DNA of 27,032 nt from a virus: positions 1 to 27,032 of IMG/VR virus record IMGVR_UViG_3300005513_000023; one strand, given 5' to 3'. The notes below the pieces were generated by a model. It was not told where the DNA came from. It ran no database searches and saw only the letters and a list, made by a program, of their open reading frames with translations. Of this stretch, positions 22,874 to 27,032 are shown piece by piece. The position numbers and the translations under genes are program-made. Position 1 is the stretch's first letter; the number at the start of each line of letters is the position of its first letter.

Positions 22874-23074
22874 TCAGGGGATGTGGAGCATCGCTCGTAT
22901 CAAAAGCCCGCCACCAACGGTCACCGCGGCCCATACCACCAGCCGAACGTCACGAGAAATGAGGGCCCACAGACGTAGCTTGTCATTCCTGAACGAACAG
23001 TATGGGTTCGACGGCATGAGCGAGTCCTTGGCACGCTTGGACAGACTCTTCTTCGGTTCTGGGCTATCGCTCAT
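22874..23074 (-). CDS. Small single-pass membrane protein
   Basis: This is a 66-residue protein. I chose the ATG at 23074 (MSDSPEPKKSLSKRAKDSLM). The N-terminal 45 residues are basic and polar; one membrane segment (VVWAAVTVGGGLLIRAML) lies near the C-terminus, so the bulk should be cytoplasmic. The ribosome site is weak. A strong minus-strand terminator lies only about 20 nt upstream, so any transcript from the right must pass it. Its role (for example lysis, exclusion or envelope signalling) cannot be told from sequence. Confidence 0.55.
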   Translation of the reverse strand: MSDSPEPKKSLSKRAKDSLMPSNPYCSFRNDKLRLWALISRDVRLVVWAAVTVGGGLLIRAMLHIP

Positions 23075-23093
23075 GTCATGCTTTCGATTTGCC

Positions 23094-23127
23094 AAAAAAA
23101 AAGCCGCCCGGAACCTGGGCGGCTTTT
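23094..23127 (-). terminator. Strong rho-independent terminator
   Basis: Perfect stem AAGCCGCCC / GGGCGGCTT with a 7-base loop. On the minus strand it is followed by nine T; on the plus strand by four T. It therefore probably acts mainly on minus-strand transcription, though it may work both ways. Confidence 0.88.
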
Positions 23128-23165
23128 CTGGATTGGTGAGCGGGATGGGCCCGCTGACACTTAAC

Positions 23166-23195
23166 TTGGACGTACCTTGGGCACGTGGCTGTAAT
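23166..23195 (+). promoter_or_regulatory. Possible sigma70 promoter (TTGGAC-N18-TGTAAT)
   Basis: TTGGAC and TGTAAT with 18 bases between. The second hexamer matches five of six of TATAAT. The inverted repeat GGCAC-N11-GTGCC (about 23180-23200) overlaps the -10. It is an alternative or additional promoter for the gene at 23249. Confidence 0.35.
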
Positions 23196-23214
23196 GTGCC
23201 ATTTCACTGGGGCG

Positions 23215-23243
23215 GTGTCAAGTACCTGTATGCACGTACAGTA
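23215..23243 (+). promoter_or_regulatory. Promoter overlapped by LexA-type SOS box
   Basis: CTGTATGCACGTACAG (23227-23242) is an exact CTGT-N8-ACAG LexA box, within the larger repeat CCTGTA...TACAGG. GTGTCA and TACAGT, 17 bases apart, form a sigma70-like promoter that the box covers. Start would fall near 23249-23250, at the GTG of the gene. Confidence 0.5.
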
Positions 23244-23248
23244 CAGGC

Positions 23249-23617
23249 GTGTTGGTCAAAGCTCTACGTCTCCGCTACCTTGGCGCCAAGCTCACGGCGG
23301 ACGAGCTGCGACGGGACGTGCCAATGGTCGGAGAGCTGCGGTACGAGGATCAGCCTCATGGGCAGTCTTCGTTGGTCTGCCTGCTGATGCCCGTAGGAGG
23401 GGGCACAGACCCGCTCGTCCAACTGTTCGCGTGCCGGATCAAGATCGAGAAGCGCGGACTGTTGATCCGTGGCACCGAACACGTCTGGCAGCGGAAACGT
23501 CGGGACAGCTACCCGCAGACGTTGTGGGCGTGGCCGATTCCACCTGAGCCACTGACGATCCGCGTGATTCCGCCGACGACCTCAGTGATGGACGACCTGC
23601 GGGAAGCGATGCGATGA
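23249..23617 (+). CDS. Hypothetical protein behind LexA-like box
   Basis: This is a 122-residue protein starting at GTG (MLVKALRLRYLGAKLTADEL); TTG at 23252 is an alternative and no good ribosome site is visible. The protein has many Leu/Arg and beta-like stretches (QSSLVCLLMPVGGGTDPLV, then FACRIKIEKRGLLIRGTEHV), a Pro-rich segment (WAWPIPPEPLTIRVIPPT) and a helix end. I do not recognise a family. Its placement behind a CTGT-N8-ACAG box suggests SOS-linked expression. A second promoter-operator lies at its 3' end. Confidence 0.55.
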   Translation: MLVKALRLRYLGAKLTADELRRDVPMVGELRYEDQPHGQSSLVCLLMPVGGGTDPLVQLFACRIKIEKRGLLIRGTEHVWQRKRRDSYPQTLWAWPIPPEPLTIRVIPPTTSVMDDLREAMR

Positions 23618-23618
23618 A

Positions 23619-23647
23619 TTGACACACATGTCAACCTTCCCTAAGCT
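23619..23647 (+). promoter_or_regulatory. Sigma70-like promoter with palindromic operator
   Basis: TTGACA, 17 bases, TAAGCT. The perfect inverted repeat TTGACA-CACA-TGTCAA (23619-23634) covers the -35 hexamer and extends into the spacer, the typical position of a repressor operator. Its first bases follow the stop of the gene at 23617. Confidence 0.5.
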
Positions 23648-23715
23648 TTGTGCCAAGGACGACCGCCCCGAAGGGTGGCCCAACTGTCCCCAGGAGCATT
23701 CCAACGCTCCCGGCC

Positions 23716-23811
23716 ATGTGGAAGTGGCTGAAGGTGATGTGGATGCTGAGGCCCCTGCTTGCGCACCGTTGTCCACCCTGGTTGAGCGAACTTTCCGACC
23801 CGGGAACATAG
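23716..23811 (+). CDS. Possible 31-residue hydrophobic peptide
   Basis: The frame reads MWKWLKVMWMLRPLLAHRCP and ends at 23811. AGGAG lies 18 nt upstream, and GGAGC / GCTCC around it can pair, which would hide it or shorten the spacing. It is a candidate leader peptide between the promoter at 23619 and the ORF at 23848. It may not be translated. Confidence 0.28.
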   Translation: MWKWLKVMWMLRPLLAHRCPPWLSELSDPGT

Positions 23812-23847
23812 CGCGCAGTTGGATAAGCCTCGGTTGAAGGAGAGCCG

Positions 23848-23964
23848 ATGCCCGAGACCATACTAGTCAGGTCGAAGGCGAGCGCCCGGCACAAGGCGCT
23901 ATACAAATGCGCTGACCTTAACAAGTTGGCGGGCCCGCCAGCTAGTCTCTGGGTTAAACCATGA
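23848..23964 (+). CDS. Tiny basic ORF (38 residues)
   Basis: The frame reads MPETILVRSKASARHKALYK and continues to a stop at 23964. A strong AAGGAG lies 6 nt before the ATG. It is basic at the N-terminus with a Pro-rich end and no known motif. Its stop overlaps the next ATG (ATGA), which suggests both are translated. It lies about 190 nt downstream of the operator-promoter at 23619. Confidence 0.55.
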   Translation: MPETILVRSKASARHKALYKCADLNKLAGPPASLWVKP

Positions 23965-24056
23965 ACAAGCTGACGTTGCAGTTCGGAAAGCTGAAGATCA
24001 ACATTGTCCTCACGGATTGGTTGGCCTACGCAGTGATCCTGTTGATGCTGCATTGA
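23961..24056 (+). CDS. Tiny membrane peptide (31 residues)
   Basis: The frame reads MNKLTLQFGKLKINIVLTDW and ends in LAYAVILLMLH. A short basic amphipathic start is followed by a hydrophobic run long enough for one membrane segment. It overlaps the preceding ORF by 4 nt and is followed immediately by a hairpin. Small coupled peptides of this type are common in phages but their role here is unknown. Confidence 0.5.
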   Translation: MNKLTLQFGKLKINIVLTDWLAYAVILLMLH

Positions 24057-24060
24057 ACAG

Positions 24061-24084
24061 AGGGGGTGGAGAAATCCACCCCCT
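24061..24084. terminator. Hairpin between convergent genes
   Basis: Perfect inverted repeat AGGGGGTGGA / TCCACCCCCT with a GAAA tetraloop. It lies between the tiny plus-strand ORF stop (24056) and the minus-strand nuclease-like gene stop (24105). There is no long T tract, so it may act as a bidirectional block or a 3' end stabiliser. Confidence 0.7.
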
Positions 24085-24104
24085 CCTAGTAGACAATCGC
24101 AAAC

Positions 24105-24563
24105 CTACGTCGGAGCGTTCGCAGGCAATTCGTCCAGTCGATGCCCGGTTCCGATTAAGTGCCATGCCTCTTTGAACTCCGCAAGTTCATAGGCTTTTGG
24201 TTGCAGCCAGTACGAAACTTTGCCGTCCTTCTCTCCACGGTGAGCACCCAGTCTGACCTGTTCGGGCGTCATGATGAATGCCTGCGGCTGGGTAGCGACA
24301 TTGTTGATGATCACCCACCACTGTCCCATCACCTTGTCGAGGCCGGCGCCGAGGGGGACGGGACTGCGTTTGCTCAATGCCTTGACCTGAACGGTGATCA
24401 GCTTGGTTGCGGTCGCGTCGTAGGCAATAAGGTCGACCCCACGGGCGTTGCGAGCGGTCGGCATTACGTTCCAACCGAGCAGCGAGAGCTTGTAGCAGCA
24501 GTAGTACAGGCCGACGTTCCCTGTCACCTGTGGATCGAGCTTGTGGGATTGGTCGGAAATCAC
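24105..24563 (-). CDS. PD-(D/E)XK nuclease-like protein
   Basis: This is a 152-residue protein from a GTG at 24563, 2 nt after the H-NS-like stop. Helix VGLYYCCYKLSLLGWNVMPT (17-36), then GVDLIAYD (42-49) and VQVKALSKR (58-66), reproduce the core of PD-(D/E)XK nucleases: Asp44, Gln59 in place of the usual acid, and Lys61. A Trp-rich strand (GQWWVIINNVA) and MTPEQVRLGAHR follow, as in restriction-like or group I endonuclease-like members. It probably binds and cuts DNA or acts as a regulator; the Gln variant occurs in active members. It appears co-transcribed with the H-NS-like gene. Confidence 0.65.
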   Translation of the reverse strand: MISDQSHKLDPQVTGNVGLYYCCYKLSLLGWNVMPTARNARGVDLIAYDATATKLITVQVKALSKRSPVPLGAGLDKVMGQWWVIINNVATQPQAFIMTPEQVRLGAHRGEKDGKVSYWLQPKAYELAEFKEAWHLIGTGHRLDELPANAPT

Positions 24564-24565
24564 GA

Positions 24566-24874
24566 TCAGACCGCGAAGTCGTCCAGCTTCTTGCCGTCGT
24601 TCAGCGCCTGGGCCAACCACTTCGGCTTCAGACCGCGACCCGACCACGTTGAGCCAGTCGCCGGATCACGGTACTTCGCTGCGACCTTCGACCCTTGCTT
24701 GACACCCTGCTTCTTGACCGGCGCTGAAACCAGGTCAGCAGCGGTCAACCCATGCTGCAACATCAACTCACGGATCTTTGCGACTGCCTCAGCCTTTGCG
24801 GACGATTGCGCTTCACGGATTTGACGTTCGAGCGCTTCTTTCTGCGCAATGAGGTCACTGAGGGAAGTCGCCAT
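24566..24874 (-). CDS. H-NS family nucleoid protein
   Basis: This is a 102-residue protein. Residues 4-45 are a helical coiled coil (LSDLIAQKEALERQIREAQ) for dimerisation. A Lys/Gln linker follows. The C-terminal domain (68-102; KYRDPATGSTWSGRGLKPKW, then KKLDDFAV) is the DNA-binding module of H-NS, with the SGRG loop that enters the minor groove of AT-rich DNA. Length and the YRDPATG form are those of beta-proteobacterial H-NS. A phage copy could silence phage genes, counter host H-NS or compact DNA. It is followed 2 nt later by the nuclease-like gene. Upstream is a terminator; TTGCTC-N19-CATACT is a weak promoter candidate. Confidence 0.88.
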   Translation of the reverse strand: MATSLSDLIAQKEALERQIREAQSSAKAEAVAKIRELMLQHGLTAADLVSAPVKKQGVKQGSKVAAKYRDPATGSTWSGRGLKPKWLAQALNDGKKLDDFAV

Positions 24875-24956
24875 GTCCAGGTTCTCGGGTCGGTGGTAAG
24901 GGCTGTGAGTATGAACCAGTTGAGTTGACCGTGAGCAAACCTTTGTGGCCCGGACG

Positions 24957-24984
24957 TGAAAAGAGCCCCATGATGAGGCTCTTA
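24957..24984 (-). terminator. Hairpin terminator behind the 11-codon ORF
   Basis: Stem AAGAGCC / GGCTCTT with a 9-base loop, followed on the minus strand by TTTT. It lies 11 nt after the stop of the tiny ORF at 24995 and separates it from the H-NS-like gene. Confidence 0.75.
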
Positions 24985-24994
24985 TTGTTTGTGC

Positions 24995-25030
24995 TCAGCA
25001 CTTCTTACGACCGTTATTGCCTTTACGCAT
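24995..25030 (-). CDS. Eleven-residue basic peptide ORF
   Basis: The frame reads MRKGNNGRKKC and stops at 24995. GGAGG lies 6 nt before the ATG, an optimal ribosome site. A TAAATACC element (25056-25063) lies upstream and a terminator follows. The peptide is highly basic and ends in Cys. It is boxed between regulatory elements of its own, which argues that translation is meaningful, as product or as a leader. Confidence 0.5.
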   Translation of the reverse strand: MRKGNNGRKKC

Positions 25031-25056
25031 ACTGACCTCCTTGTGTAGTTCAGCAG

Positions 25057-25063
25057 GTATTTA
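25057..25063 (-). promoter_or_regulatory. Imperfect late-promoter-like box (CTAAATAC)
   Basis: CTAAATAC on the minus strand differs at one base from the ATAAATA core. It lies between the DUF6378-like stop (25066) and the 11-codon ORF start (25030), about 28 nt before that ATG. Confidence 0.4.
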
Positions 25064-25065
25064 GG

Positions 25066-25317
25066 TCAGTCTGCGAGACGGTCAGATACCAACGTCGCAT
25101 ACCCGGCCAGGTCAACCCATGAGTCGGCATAGTTCGGGTCGCCGTTGACAATCCGTGCGATCTTGTGGGCGATCATCTCAAGCGACTCCCTTTGGTCGTC
25201 CGTCAGCTTGGGGTCACTCTTGAAGATCGCCTTCTTGATGTCCTGAGCGGTGGAGGCGAGTGTGGTGAAAGTCCCGTACCGACTTCCACGTTGTTCCAGG
25301 GTGTCGGTGATGTTCAT
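25066..25317 (-). CDS. DUF6378-like protein
   Basis: This is an 83-residue protein starting MNITDTLEQRGSRYGTFTTL. The family pattern is clear: TLEQRGSRYG near the start, DDQRESLEMIAHKIARIVNG (39-58), and the end DPNYADSWVDLAGYATLVSD. These small helical proteins are widespread in phages and prophages; no activity is established. Its ATG overlaps the upstream gene's stop (ATGA), so the two are coupled. The conserved HKIARI and D.W.D.AGY positions are all present, so the gene looks intact. Confidence 0.82.
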   Translation of the reverse strand: MNITDTLEQRGSRYGTFTTLASTAQDIKKAIFKSDPKLTDDQRESLEMIAHKIARIVNGDPNYADSWVDLAGYATLVSDRLAD

Positions 25318-25751
25318 GCGACCACCTTCATTGCACGGTCGTAGGCAACGGTGGGATCTTCCTGTTGTGCCTTACCGTGGATGCGCTTCAGCACTTGCAT
25401 ACGCGCTGCTTCAAGCAAAGTTAGCGTTTGGTGCATTGAGTTCAACGCTGAGGCTTCGCCGTTGATGCCTGTGAGCTTGAATCCCTTGATCGCCATTTCC
25501 AACTTCCAGCAGCGTTCGTTCAGTTCCTGGTGCTGCTGATGAAGGTCTTCAAGGGTCACAACCTGCTTCTCGAGGTCGCGGGCTGTTGGTGGGCGTGGCT
25601 TGTACTGACGTTGAGCCTGGGTGTTGGCGATCAGATTGGCCGCTCGGATGTCGCCCTTCGTGACTGTGCTGATTACCCCGTCGCCACGTGTGCTGTACAG
25701 GTATTCAGGGTGTGTGATTGCTGGATCACGGTAAGTGGTTTCGCTGTTCAT
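25314..25751 (-). CDS. Hypothetical coiled-coil protein
   Basis: This is a 145-residue protein starting MNSETTYRDPAITHPEYLYS. AGGAA precedes the ATG and an ATAAATA box lies 39 nt upstream. The N-terminal 50 residues are polar. A coiled-coil stretch (TARDLEKQVVTLEDLHQQHQ, then ELNERCWKLEMAIKGF) lies at about 56-92, followed by a second helical pair (LNSMHQTLTLLEAARMQVLK). No catalytic motif is visible. It is co-translated with the DUF6378-like gene. Function unknown. Confidence 0.7.
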   Translation of the reverse strand: MNSETTYRDPAITHPEYLYSTRGDGVISTVTKGDIRAANLIANTQAQRQYKPRPPTARDLEKQVVTLEDLHQQHQELNERCWKLEMAIKGFKLTGINGEASALNSMHQTLTLLEAARMQVLKRIHGKAQQEDPTVAYDRAMKVVA

Positions 25752-25789
25752 AATGTTCCTAGTGGGTGTGGAGTCCTATTTCCACTAGG

Positions 25790-25796
25790 TATTTAT
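25790..25796 (-). promoter_or_regulatory. Late-promoter-like box (CATAAATAC)
   Basis: ATAAATA on the minus strand 39 nt before the ATG at 25751, in the short gap after the small gene ending at 25807. It is the rightmost exact copy and shows that the motif also serves genes outside the structural block. Confidence 0.65.
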
Positions 25797-25806
25797 GAGC
25801 GGGGAA

Positions 25807-26013
25807 CTAATCCCTGCCGGAAATTCCAGGCGACGTCACATGCAAATTAAGTGCATGTCGGCAAGTCCACCCTGTTGAACATCTCCTCTTGACCAGGAAC
25901 GTCACCTCCTCGGACATGCTGATCACCTTGTTCGGGAAGTAGCGGATCAGCTTGTCCGACTCGGTGTACGCCCATGGTTCCTTCTTGAAGTTCTCGCCGG
26001 GGATCTTGTCCAC
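25807..26013 (-). CDS. Small hypothetical protein
   Basis: This is a 68-residue frame from a GTG at 26013 (MDKIPGENFKKEPWAYTESD). A TAG lies in frame at 26041-26043, so the start is constrained to a short interval. The first 45 residues (YFPNKVISMSEEVTFLVKRR) look protein-like; the last part (TCRHALNLHVTSPGISGRD) is less so. No ribosome site is obvious; it may be coupled to the membrane protein gene, whose stop is that TAG. Function unknown. Confidence 0.42.
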   Translation of the reverse strand: MDKIPGENFKKEPWAYTESDKLIRYFPNKVISMSEEVTFLVKRRCSTGWTCRHALNLHVTSPGISGRD

Positions 26014-26040
26014 GCGCTGCCGTAGGACGTGTCGCGCGAT

Positions 26041-26196
26041 CTACTTCTTCCGGGCGAACAGACCTGCCACCACCACCGCAGCGAAGAGCAGCACCATGAG
26101 GCTTCCGAAGGCATGGTGGTCTACTGACGACAGCACCGTCTCCAGGTAGGTGGCGTCAGGCAGCGGCTGTTGAACGTGCGTGGGGTTGGCTTGCAT
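26041..26196 (-). CDS. Small single-pass membrane protein (51 residues)
   Basis: The frame reads MQANPTHVQQPLPDATYLET, then VLSSVDHHAFGS, then a membrane segment LMVLLFAAVVVAGLF and the end ARKK. GGAG lies 7 nt before the ATG. With the basic tail on the inside, the polar N-terminus would be outside the membrane. Size and topology would suit a small holin, spanin-like or exclusion peptide, but no lysis gene is visible nearby, so function is unassigned. Confidence 0.6.
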   Translation of the reverse strand: MQANPTHVQQPLPDATYLETVLSSVDHHAFGSLMVLLFAAVVVAGLFARKK

Positions 26197-26239
26197 TGGG
26201 GTCACTCCAGACCGCGTGTTAGGTGCGGCTCAGACTCCA

Positions 26240-26251
26240 TTGTGCGCACAA
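26240..26251. promoter_or_regulatory. Palindromic operator-like site TTGTGCGCACAA
   Basis: A perfect 12-bp palindrome, 44 bp upstream of the minus-strand membrane peptide ATG at 26196. Its position upstream of the ribosome site fits an operator, but no regulator is identified. Confidence 0.35.
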
Positions 26252-26292
26252 CCGCCCACCTGGTTAAAGCGTACAACGGGGGTTTAGCACCG

Positions 26293-26319
26293 AATCTGAC
26301 CCTACCAGTCAGATTTTTT
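26293..26319 (+). terminator. Plus-strand terminator-like hairpin without an obvious gene
   Basis: Stem AATCTGAC / GTCAGATT with a 7-base loop, followed on the plus strand by TTTT (a run of six T counting the stem). No plus-strand coding gene lies upstream; nearby genes are all minus-strand. Confidence 0.6.
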
Positions 26320-26721
26320 CGCACAGCTGGCTCGAGGTGAGACATTCTTCCGGCGCCCAAGAACGGATCTTTTGACCACCGCAGTTTCTGCACGATTAAA
26401 GCGGCATCAATTCCACCGCCATCGACCGTCGCGACCACTGTTAACCTATTGATTTCACAGTGAAAAAGGGTCAAAGCTTGAACATGCCTAGCTTTGTAGC
26501 TTAGTAACCCTCAAAGAGCTGCCAACATAGTCTGACTTGCTGCCCCATGTTGACTTTGTCCTTCTCTCCCCCGGTACAAATCTCATCGAAATCGCATAGA
26601 ACTGCGGTTTCTACGTCCATGCAAATTGTCAGAAGGTCAACAGAATAAGCTTACAACAGTAGTATTTGGCTGTCTGAGCTTCCAATGGTGCAGAAAGACA
26701 ATGGGAGAAAGTCACCACCAT

Positions 26722-26870
26722 CATTCAAATAAAGTGTATGTGATGGTCTGCAGGGGGCATGGGTGAAAATCCCCACAAAATAAAGTGAAAATAACCGGTT
26801 TTTGCTGTTGACTTCTCAAAAATTTTGGCGAATCGGTTTCTCCTGCTGCGGCGCCATTCAAATAAAGTGT
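26722..26870 (+). repeat. Direct repeats CATTCAAATAAAGTGT / AAATAAAGTG
   Basis: CATTCAAATAAAGTGT occurs exactly at 26722-26737 and 26855-26870. The core AAATAAAGTG also occurs at 26778-26787. The three cores start at 26727, 26778 and 26860, all on the plus strand and in no coding frame, ahead of the ORF at 26966. Confidence 0.8.
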
Positions 26871-26965
26871 GGTGCGCGGCTGACCTAACTCCGTCTCACA
26901 GCTTCTGACGGTGGACTGCCTTGAGAGAGTTGGGCGGTGTAGAAGGTGCGAGCTGTGGGAATGAA

Positions 26966-27032
26966 ATGACCGCGCCGAATGCAATGAGGCGTTCGGTGGA
27001 TCTGCTTGTTCAGTCCGATGTGTCTCCTTCTC
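26966..27032 (+). CDS. Possible start of a plus-strand gene (partial)
   Basis: The frame ATG ACC GCG CCG reads MTAPNAMRRSVDLLVQSDVS and stays open to the window edge (22 codons). TGGGAATGAA precedes it as a weak ribosome site. The frame is too short to identify. It lies downstream of the AAATAAAGTG repeats, which would fit a gene under their control. Confidence 0.35.
   Translation, partial: MTAPNAMRRSVDLLVQSDVSPS

Larger units (their letters stand above)
26197..26965. other. Gene-poor, AT-richer control region
   Basis: No convincing coding frame is seen. The minus frame 26202-26474 needs a TTG start without a ribosome site, and the minus frame 26721-26984 has random-looking composition. The region holds the palindrome TTGTGCGCACAA (26240-26251), a plus-strand terminator-like hairpin (26293-26319), three AAATAAAGTG direct repeats (26727-26869) and A/T-rich tracts (26765-26830). 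It separates minus-strand genes on the left from a probable plus-strand gene at the right edge, so promoters, an origin or both are plausible. Confidence 0.6.

Noticed and set aside
23631-24053. Minus-strand 140-codon frame opposite the tiny coupled ORFs
   Set aside because: No ribosome site and low protein likeness; the opposite strand has a strong AAGGAG and coupled starts.
24159-24824. Plus-strand 221-codon frame opposite the nuclease and H-NS-like genes
   Set aside because: The minus-strand frames have recognisable domains; this one does not and lacks a ribosome site.
26202-26474. Minus-strand 90-codon frame in the control region
   Set aside because: It requires a TTG start without a ribosome site, spans a terminator hairpin and palindrome, and has unordered composition. 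A later start cannot be excluded.
26721-26984. Minus-strand 87-codon frame in the control region
   Set aside because: His/Ser/Arg-rich random-looking translation that spans the direct repeats; no start signal.

Overview
The window is the virion-structure half of a tailed, siphovirus-like phage genome, with an accessory and control region at its right end. Structural genes run on the minus strand in canonical order when read from right to left: small and large terminase, portal, scaffold, N4-gp56-type major capsid protein, small head-tail connector genes, tail terminator, tail tube, frameshifted G/GT tail chaperones, tape measure, lambda-like tail-tip genes M, L, K, I and J, then fibre-related genes that run off the left edge. 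There is no sheath or contractile baseplate gene, which argues for a long non-contractile tail. GC is in the mid-fifties by eye. A phage-encoded H-NS-family protein and a CTGT-N8-ACAG LexA-type box suggest a beta-proteobacterial (Burkholderiales-like) host. This is inference; no integrase, lysis cassette or replication gene is visible.

Layout: 1-2554, fibre and tail-associated genes (minus). 2632-3234, a glycosyltransferase-like gene on the plus strand that breaks the module. 3231-10773, J-family host-specificity protein and tail-tip genes. 10787-13855, tape measure and G/GT chaperones. 13859-16829, tail tube and connectors. 16900-20284, capsid, scaffold and portal. 20321-22071, terminase. 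22210-22873, two plus-strand small genes. 22874-24563, small genes of mixed orientation, including a gene behind a LexA-like box, tiny coupled ORFs and a PD-(D/E)XK nuclease-like gene. 24566-26196, H-NS-like gene, an 11-codon ORF, a DUF6378-like gene and small proteins. 26197-26965, a gene-poor, AT-richer control region with direct repeats. A plus-strand ORF may start at 26966.

The strongest non-coding signal is the heptamer ATAAATA. I find it 13 times on the minus strand and never exactly on the plus strand. It lies at gene or operon heads (terminase, portal, scaffold twice, tail tube, K and others). Composition alone predicts well under one copy per strand. It matches the core of the T4-type late promoter (TATAAATA in T4, NATAAATA in T4-like cyanophages), although the gene layout is lambda-like rather than T4-like. 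Two further details support a promoter role. Two genes on opposite strands have the motif placed so that the T4 geometry predicts transcription starting on the A of the ATG (leaderless mRNA). Behind the capsid gene, the motif sits on the 5' arm of a terminator hairpin so that its own transcripts would lack half the hairpin. The right-hand genes instead show sigma70-like and operator-like sequences, which suggests separate early and late control.
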